Shown in pieces: positions 35,101 to 64,000 of a stretch of 64,000 bases of DNA (position 1 is the stretch's first letter; each line of letters begins with the position of its first letter). Location: NCBI GenBank assembly GCA_019095985.1, contig CM032669.1:14478978-14542977 (forward strand), read 5' to 3'. The position numbers and the translations under genes are program-made. The DNA is from Streblospio benedicti (Eukaryota > Annelida > Polychaeta > Spionida > Spionidae). The notes beneath the pieces were generated by a model that was not told where the DNA came from, did no database searches, and saw only the letters and a program-made list of their open reading frames with translations.

Positions 35101-35417
35101 ATAAAAACATGCCTTGAGTTTGCAAACAAAAATTTATTATCTTTGCTTAGACTGTTGCCATTTGAATGTTGAAATTATAAATGATTACTTCGAATTTCGG
35201 TTATTGAGGAAAATTATTTTACCTTCTTCCCAATTGTCATGAGGAGTAAATACATGTTTCGATGTCTACATAACATAATGCTTTTAGTTTGCAATGATGG
35301 AAGCATTCCTGATTTATGGGACTGTCTGGTTAGTTAGGAATAATTCTCATCTGTCTCTACATTTTGTAGGTTGCCAATGAAAGCAGTGAATTTGCGTCTG
35401 TTCTATCAGAGACATGA
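17141..35417 (+). CDS. LMTK: Lemur tyrosine kinase (LMTK/AATYK) homologue, 19 coding exons, 854 aa
   Basis: Exons: 17141-17201, 17344-17477, 17850-18053, 18213-18312, 19443-19516, 19654-19869, 20206-20339, 20535-20619, 21719-21843, 22127-22276, 30929-31091, 31466-31621, 32236-32400, 32530-32620, 32803-32990, 33361-33534, 34089-34262, 34962-35084, 35370-35417. All join in frame at GT-AG sites. Residues 1-20 form a signal peptide, ~33-54 a membrane segment, and ~175-482 the kinase: glycine loop GNGWFGK (185-191), catalytic HRDFATRN (307-314), DYG (327-329), WLAPE (352-356), and FEQKWNQLMP just past the kinase, as in vertebrate LMTKs. The tail (483-854) is acidic, Ser/Thr-rich and probably disordered; no PP1-docking KVTF motif was seen. 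Family members act on endosomes, axonal transport and PP1. Oddities: the VAIK lysine is Gln212, and the protein is shorter than vertebrate LMTKs (about 1200-1500 aa). Confidence 0.9.
17690..17822 (+). repeat. Tandem duplication, 2 x ~65 bp
   Basis: The block TAATATTTTTTAAATTTT followed by AACAAGGCTTATTTCATTAA occurs twice in succession in the intron before LMTK exon 3. Confidence 0.7.
20855..21150 (-). repeat. tRNA-derived SINE, copy 1
   Basis: On the minus strand the head reads CAATAGCTCAGTGGTTTACC followed by GCGTTCGAAGTTCGCG, a box A and box B pair. The body (GGATCACACTAGCTAT, AAACTAGGTGAGTTCTTTTA, TTTGGCGACAC) is shared with the copy at 47265-47615. It sits in the LMTK intron between exons 8 and 9, next to a GATTCT microsatellite (20757-20780). 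Confidence 0.6.
21500..21610 (+). repeat. Tandem duplication, 2 x ~60 bp
   Basis: The unit TTATGCGCTAGGTAA..ACTAATGA.GGC.ATGGTCTAAAA appears twice, separated by a T-rich run, in an LMTK intron. Confidence 0.6.
22283..22520 (+). repeat. Tandem duplication, 2 x ~117 bp
   Basis: The segment from GATTCAAATGCTTC to CTGTTT.ACAATGGCAT is present twice with few differences, immediately after LMTK exon 10. The small divergence indicates a fairly recent duplication. Confidence 0.8.
22521..23735. other. LMTK intron 10, left part
   Basis: No gene recognised. It contains a C-run (23334-23346), a pyrimidine/CCAACTCC-rich stretch (23055-23095), and would hold the 3'UTR of the minus-strand zinc-finger gene. 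Confidence 0.5.
23736..25133 (-). CDS. Ikaros/Pegasus-type C2H2 zinc-finger transcription factor, intronless, nested
   Basis: One uninterrupted 465-aa frame. Residues 59-138 hold three zinc fingers: C59/C62/H75/H79, C87/C90/H103/H107 (linked by TGHKPY) and C115/C120/H133/H138. After a long Gln/Ser/Asn-rich middle come two C-terminal fingers, C414/C417/H430/H434 and C442/C445/H458/C462, joined by GCHGSRHPYQCNFC. That paired C-terminal module, with its GCHG motif, is the dimerisation region of the Ikaros family (IKZF1-5) and Hunchback, so the likely role is a sequence-specific nuclear DNA-binding dimer. IKEE (30-33) is a SUMOylation consensus. The last finger ends in Cys instead of His. The gene lies on the opposite strand inside LMTK intron 10. 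Lack of introns could mean a retrocopy, but the frame is intact. The start could also be M5 or M8. Confidence 0.8.
   Translation of the reverse strand: MSIYMARMNQVQDEDNGIIPDREVRPSIDIKEEVFNSESHDMAHVVNRVESQPKKLFSCKYCDYITQYQGNLVKHLRIHTGHKPYSCRFCGKRFASKSNHTDHEKMHTGQKRLKCPYDNCTYGANTTPSIRAHLLRCHGDSTVTPRRRKSTKTDKSPSQSSASSSDLSLEQRRQFAAAIHKQSQDHSNDLSGIAATPWATPAYMQTLLPSTVEVKPTLEELAEYGGTLHEAQNLDQTNRSDSTYAVTSLAAKALVTGRQPMRRQIPNISTFIYNRNPTDDLQQNMNPEAEVNNSPRSQVGLDDTNQSLNSQNNEQSMDQQEVLTWQDGANPLTRGALKGDGSQQHAPPPLMPIDLHAAQAAVAALVHQNPRALAAGENRSSELSKEILQVFSKFELDPQVIVDTLVLQGKLYRCVSCNIIFPEYSTFVLHKGCHGSRHPYQCNFCQVIFPDKFGFLRHFMQCPKK
25134..25707. promoter_or_regulatory. Divergent spacer between the nested zinc-finger and TRIM-like genes
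   Basis: Start codons of the two nested genes face away from each other across 574 bp, so this spacer should hold both promoters. It contains the foldback described separately. No TATA box is convincing. Confidence 0.4.
25312..25520. repeat. Foldback element between divergent nested genes
   Basis: Outer arms GGATGAAGAATAAAAGG (left) and CCTTTTATTCTTCATCC (right) and inner arms CCACAATGCACACAAAATG / CATTTTGTGTACATTGTGG plus TAGGTCACACAA / TTGTGTGACCTA form a long hairpin around a ~10-bp loop. The left arm has an extra ~60-bp A/T-rich insert. Confidence 0.75.
25708..27169 (+). pseudogene. TRIM37-like RING / B-box / coiled-coil / MATH gene, frame-broken
   Basis: Frame 1 (25708-26085) carries a RING at residues 17-63: CPLC, then CCDSICRKC and CPVC. 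The usual ring His is replaced (CCD where CGH is expected). Frame 2 (26051-27169) carries the rest: a B-box half (CPECKVVLCDEC..HSNH), a predicted coiled coil (about residues 40-170), a MATH/TRAF-like domain (about 196-331; PWQLLVYP, VSVYL, GWPEYISWEEL) and a basic tail RKKRK. RING plus B-box plus MATH is the TRIM37 layout, an E3 ubiquitin ligase family. The two frames overlap by 35 bases inside the B-box, so a single-base shift separates them: a dead or decaying host gene, an assembly indel, or a true recoding site. No introns. AATAAA follows at 27210-27215. The long intact second frame argues for recent breakage or an error. Confidence 0.7.
27210..27215 (+). terminator. Polyadenylation signal of the TRIM-like gene
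   Basis: AATAAA 41 bases after the stop codon. Confidence 0.55.
27244..27396. mobile_element. MITE, ~150 bp
   Basis: Terminal inverted repeats GTATTCGTTCTAATAAGCGC and GCGCTTATTAGAACGAATAT, no coding capacity. Confidence 0.7.
27400..29120. other. LMTK intron 10, middle part
   Basis: No gene recognised. A CT-rich stretch near 28735-29100 contains several loose repeats of GCTCCCTCC..AGTAAACAGGTCTGGAGCAGATTAAATGCA-type text (28770-29060), so it is a degenerate tandem array of about 120-140-bp units. Confidence 0.4.
29125..29319. mobile_element. MITE, ~195 bp
   Basis: Inverted ends TACTGCAAAACTAGAATATT and CATTTCTAGTTTTACAGTA. The TACTGTAAAACTAGAAAT end resembles a common class of short non-autonomous elements in marine invertebrates. 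Confidence 0.65.
29638..30240 (-). mobile_element. Decayed Tc1/mariner transposase fragment
   Basis: Minus-strand translation from about 30130 gives FRGLSHVIFSDEKMFLVGNN, then GQVFVRRPDSS; further on come LDNVMMPAAHQHF and GPDMNPIENV. These are the catalytic D blocks and the PDxNPIENxW signature of Tc1-like DDE transposases. Several stops and frame changes make it a fossil. No terminal inverted repeats were identified. Confidence 0.75.
31878..32103. mobile_element. MITE with AGGGACGGACCATTCGA ends
   Basis: Left end AGGGACGGACCATTCGA with GGGGGGGGCGACAAAAT; right end ATTTTGTCGCCCCCCC with TCGAATGGTCCGTCCCT. The middle has repeated GACAAATTTTTT units. It lies in the LMTK intron between exons 12 and 13. 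Confidence 0.85.
33604..33935 (+). mobile_element. Truncated pogo/Tigger-like MITE
   Basis: The start, TACAGTACAACCTCTGTTAT, then ACAGACACGTTGG, and internal blocks (CATACAGCTGTATTTTGC) match the longer element at 61781-62539. The 3' terminal repeat is missing. It sits in the LMTK intron between exons 16 and 17. Confidence 0.6.
34353..34827. repeat. Long foldback (~475 bp) in LMTK intron
   Basis: The left arm (about 34353-34549) begins ATGATAGTTTTGTTTTATG and contains GGCTGTGCAATAATCACGAA; the right arm (about 34616-34827) returns TTCGTGATTATTGCACAGCC and ends AAACAAAACTATCAT. Arms of about 200 bp pair around a short spacer that contains TTAATGTTAA repeats. Confidence 0.85.
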
Positions 35418-36742
35418 AGAAATATGAACAATGATAGTCAATGACAATGAGTTGTTAGGATCCATTTTAACAATATGCCCTGAAACATTCTGGCTTAATG
35501 GCTTAACACACATATTATATGAGAAAAAAAGTATTTGATAATTATTTTGTGTATTATTCGGATTTTAGCACTGCAGAGTGTGTTGTTAATAATCTCATGT
35601 GATATGTTTGTTTTATGTTCAAAGAGAAGAGGATCGCTGTTTAGTTAATATTGAAGGTTGCACTTGCATGTATAATAATCACATTTACTCAAATTAAATG
35701 TACACTTAGATTGTTATATCGCTCAAATTTGTTTTGTTAGTTCTAGGGTGCTAGAATCTTTATTTGCATTTTGTCCAAAGCATTTTATCACATTGGATGA
35801 ATTATTTAACAAATGTAAGACTTTGCTAGTGTGATGCTTGGTTTGGTAGTCTATTTATTAGTAAGTTAAATGACTCATAAACTTGGTTTTCTGAGTATTT
35901 AGCGTCGTCTCATGTAAGTATTGTTGATGCACTTTTTTCTTTTTTAAAATTTTGTAACTAATTGCAGCAAGTGAACAATTTTAACACTGATATATTTGTT
36001 TGAATTTCAAAATATATTAAATATGTACTAAGACTCCATGATTGCTATTGTGTACTTTACTTAACAATCTAAGGGTTTAAAACACTTATAAATGTTAATT
36101 AAAGAGGCAATTCAAAATTACAGACCAACAATTATGTTACTGCTCATAATTGTTACCCGGTACTCTTTTGTCAATATCATACTAGACCACAAGTTTGAAA
36201 TATTATGATGGTAGTTTCAGATACGTTAGTTGTGTTTTGTCATATTTACTTCCCAATGAATTAATATTATTCCTGTGATTATCATCATATCAGCTGTTAT
36301 ATTTTGTTAAATTGTTTAACCCCAAACAAAAAAGCTGTTAATATTTAGTAGATATTTATTCCTTTATACTTTTTGTGGAGCGAAGTATGTGTAAGATGCA
36401 GATAGAATCTGCACACTAATCGGTGTTTTTCGTACCCCAACAATTATTTTAAAATTCTCAAGTGCTTGAATTTAAAATATGTGCAACAATAAAAATGTTA
36501 TCATGCTTAATTTTGAAATAAGTTATGTTTGGAATGACATTGTAATAATTTGGAAGTCAACTAATTTACTTTTTTCAGTGATAACGAATTCGCAATATAA
36601 ACATACATGACGAACCGTCCAATTGTTGTATATATGCACTTGTTTGATATTGCAATATATTATGATAATTTTGTTAAAAATTGTATAAAATAAACAGATA
36701 TTTATATCTGATAATTTGTAGAAAAAAATCTTGAGAAATAAA
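35418..36742 (+). other. LMTK 3'UTR with poly(A) signals
   Basis: AT-rich, non-coding. AATAAA occurs at 36689-36694 and again at 36737-36742; the transcript most likely ends shortly after one of these. Confidence 0.5.
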
Positions 36743-38362
36743 CAACACTTCAGAATTAGTTTTGTGTGTATATTTTAAAAACAACAGTGTTTTCATAACA
36801 ATTAAGAAAATATTAAGTAACAGATTCTTTATGGCAATAATATATTATTCAGGATAAATCCACGCTTAGACATTTTGACTCACAATGGTTATGGGATCTC
36901 CATGTTTAGAATGAAAGTTAACATAGACACTTATGGAACATCAATATAAATGTAGAAAGGCAAAGCTTACTATTAGTGTTGAAGGTTATGCTCACCAACT
37001 GTACAAATAGTGTAACATACGATGAATTTATTACAATAGCAATTATTCAATCCTCAATTAATTACTTTAGGATACATTGCCAATCTTTGCCACTTTTCAA
37101 CATTGTACATGTATATTTGGTTTGAAACTGTCATTTTGTTAATTAGAATTTTTACAATAATTCAGTGATAATTTTTCGCTTATCCTTTAGTAAAATAGAA
37201 ATATTAAAAAGATACAGTATAATTTAGATGTAAATTGTTTGTGAGGATTGCTTTCACCATTTTAATTTCTTCATGCAAATTACGTTTTCGGCTTGAAATC
37301 TTTTTGAGTGTTTCGGTTTGACTAATATACCGCTTGAAAGCCCTTGAGGCGCTCTTTTCAAAAGTGTTTGTAGATATTTCAGCAAATAGTTTAGGGAGTA
37401 AAAATAGTAAATATGAAAAGTGATATACAAATGAATTCGAGACTAGACCATTTCCAACCAGCAATAGGCAGAATAACAATAATGAATCATATACAATAAA
37501 TTTTCAACTTTTCCATGTTCCTAACCCTTAACCAATAATCTTAAACTATATCTCCTATATCATTACCCATACAATGTACATGTATGTGAATTGTTGTATT
37601 GTTATTCTACATTGTTATTATTATTGTTGTACTACACTACTGTGTAATTATTCATTTTGCTTTTGGAATGTAACTGAAGAGGATTCTAATGAATCGAAAA
37701 TACATTCTTAATAAATTCACAAATTCATAAGAAAGTCAAAAATTAAATGAAAGATTTTGAAAATATAAATAGCACAAAAGACAATACAAAATACCAAGAT
37801 GAGACAATGTGCTACATACCACAAACTTTTTTACCAATATTCTTTATAATCACAGTACAAAATAACCAAATTATAAGTCCAGTAAATAATCATTAAATCA
37901 TAATAAAAATGAGTTTCACGTCAATCATTTTCTTAGCTTTTGTAATGAAAACAAGAAAGTCAAATGTATTGATTATGATCTTATTTTTTGTGAAAAGTAT
38001 GAATGACACTTTTCAATACATGGGACATCATTTTATCTGGTTCACAAACTTTCACATATCCTATAATGTCTCTCATAAATGGAACATACCATTAGGCCTC
38101 ATAAAATACAACGTAGGTTTTAGGTATATATGTCTTCAGTAGGCCTACCATCTCCATAACATAAAGGCCGGAATGGCATATTGAACAAAACTAGCAATTT
38201 CATTAACAGTTTTCCATTCACTCCACACACGAGAGTAATTCTGTCACCGAGATGCTAAAATTCTTTTCCAAAATCACCTACACATTATCACAATCACAGC
38301 AGGCTATCACGTTCACATTCACAAATATATTGCACGCTCTTTGATCATCACAAACATGTCTT
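36743..38362. other. Convergent spacer between LMTK and WDR13
   Basis: AT-rich, no gene recognised. It should include the WDR13 3'UTR on the minus strand. Open frames at 37204-37479 and 37909-38142 have no recognisable sequence or splice context. Confidence 0.5.
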
Positions 38363-63594
<25,232 letters not shown>

Positions 63595-64000
63595 ATGAAG
63601 CAGGTGCTAGGACGATAGACAAGTTAAAAGAATGTTTATCACTTTGTGAAAGTCCTTTTGCAGGTCTGTCGTGTAGTTATGTCAAGAAATTGACTGCTTT
63701 TAGAAAGAAGGCATTTGCCTCATAAAGCCAAAATTTTTGAAAGTCCAGTTTGGAATTGTGAGCAAAGAAAACCGTGCAAATTTTCTAATGCTTGAATGGT
63801 TGACCTTTAGGGTTGAAAATATGACTATGATAAGATAAAGATGTTGTTCTTTATATCAGTGTTCTTCATTTTAACGTTCAGTTCAGTATACATGATTATA
63901 GTGAACTTACGCAAGTGATGTGAAATGTTAATTGTTATACTGTTAAGTTATTGGTTATGACATACTGTTCCTATTACTTTTTGCATCATGTGTCAATTTG

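Overview
The window is animal nuclear DNA. It is AT-rich, its genes are split into many short exons joined by GT-AG introns, and the introns and spacers are full of decayed DNA transposons, MITEs, SINEs and LINE pieces. The gene set (cytohesin, lemur-type kinase, WDR13, Rac1, Ikaros-like and TRIM-like genes) fits a bilaterian. The compact introns and the repeat mix suggest a marine invertebrate such as an echinoderm, hemichordate, mollusc or brachiopod. I cannot place it more closely from sequence alone.

Layout. (1) 1-14.82 kb, minus strand: the 5' end of a cytohesin (ARF-GEF) gene. Exon 1 is at 14783-14822 and the coiled-coil exon 2 at 9629-9702. The rest of the gene must lie left of the window. 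A GC-rich open segment near 5.9 kb is unexplained. (2) 17.14-35.42 kb, plus strand: a lemur tyrosine kinase (LMTK/AATYK) homologue that I could rebuild from signal peptide to stop in 19 phase-consistent exons (854 aa). Its 8.65-kb intron 10 holds two apparently intronless genes, head to head: an Ikaros-type zinc-finger gene (minus strand) and a RING/B-box/coiled-coil/MATH gene of TRIM37 type (plus strand, with a frame break). (3) 38.36-52.28 kb, minus strand: a complete WDR13 gene with 13 constitutive exons (468 aa) and one extra in-frame exon. Its 6.5-kb first intron carries a ~3.9-kb terminal-inverted-repeat element of unknown family. (4) 52.68-63.59 kb, plus strand: a complete RAC1 gene with five coding exons (192 aa), only 398 bp from the WDR13 start codon and divergent from it.

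How the parts relate. Cytohesin (ARF GEF), LMTK (membrane kinase of endosomal traffic in vertebrates) and RAC1 (actin GTPase) all act in membrane or cytoskeletal traffic, but nothing here shows that their linkage is functional. The window holds two divergent gene pairs (cytohesin/LMTK about 2.3 kb apart, WDR13/RAC1 about 0.4 kb apart), one convergent pair (LMTK/WDR13) and one nested divergent pair. The most unusual points are the loss of the VAIK lysine in the kinase, the extra WDR13 exon that resembles its neighbour, the unassigned TIR element with TACGACAC repeats at both ends, and several long foldback structures inside introns.
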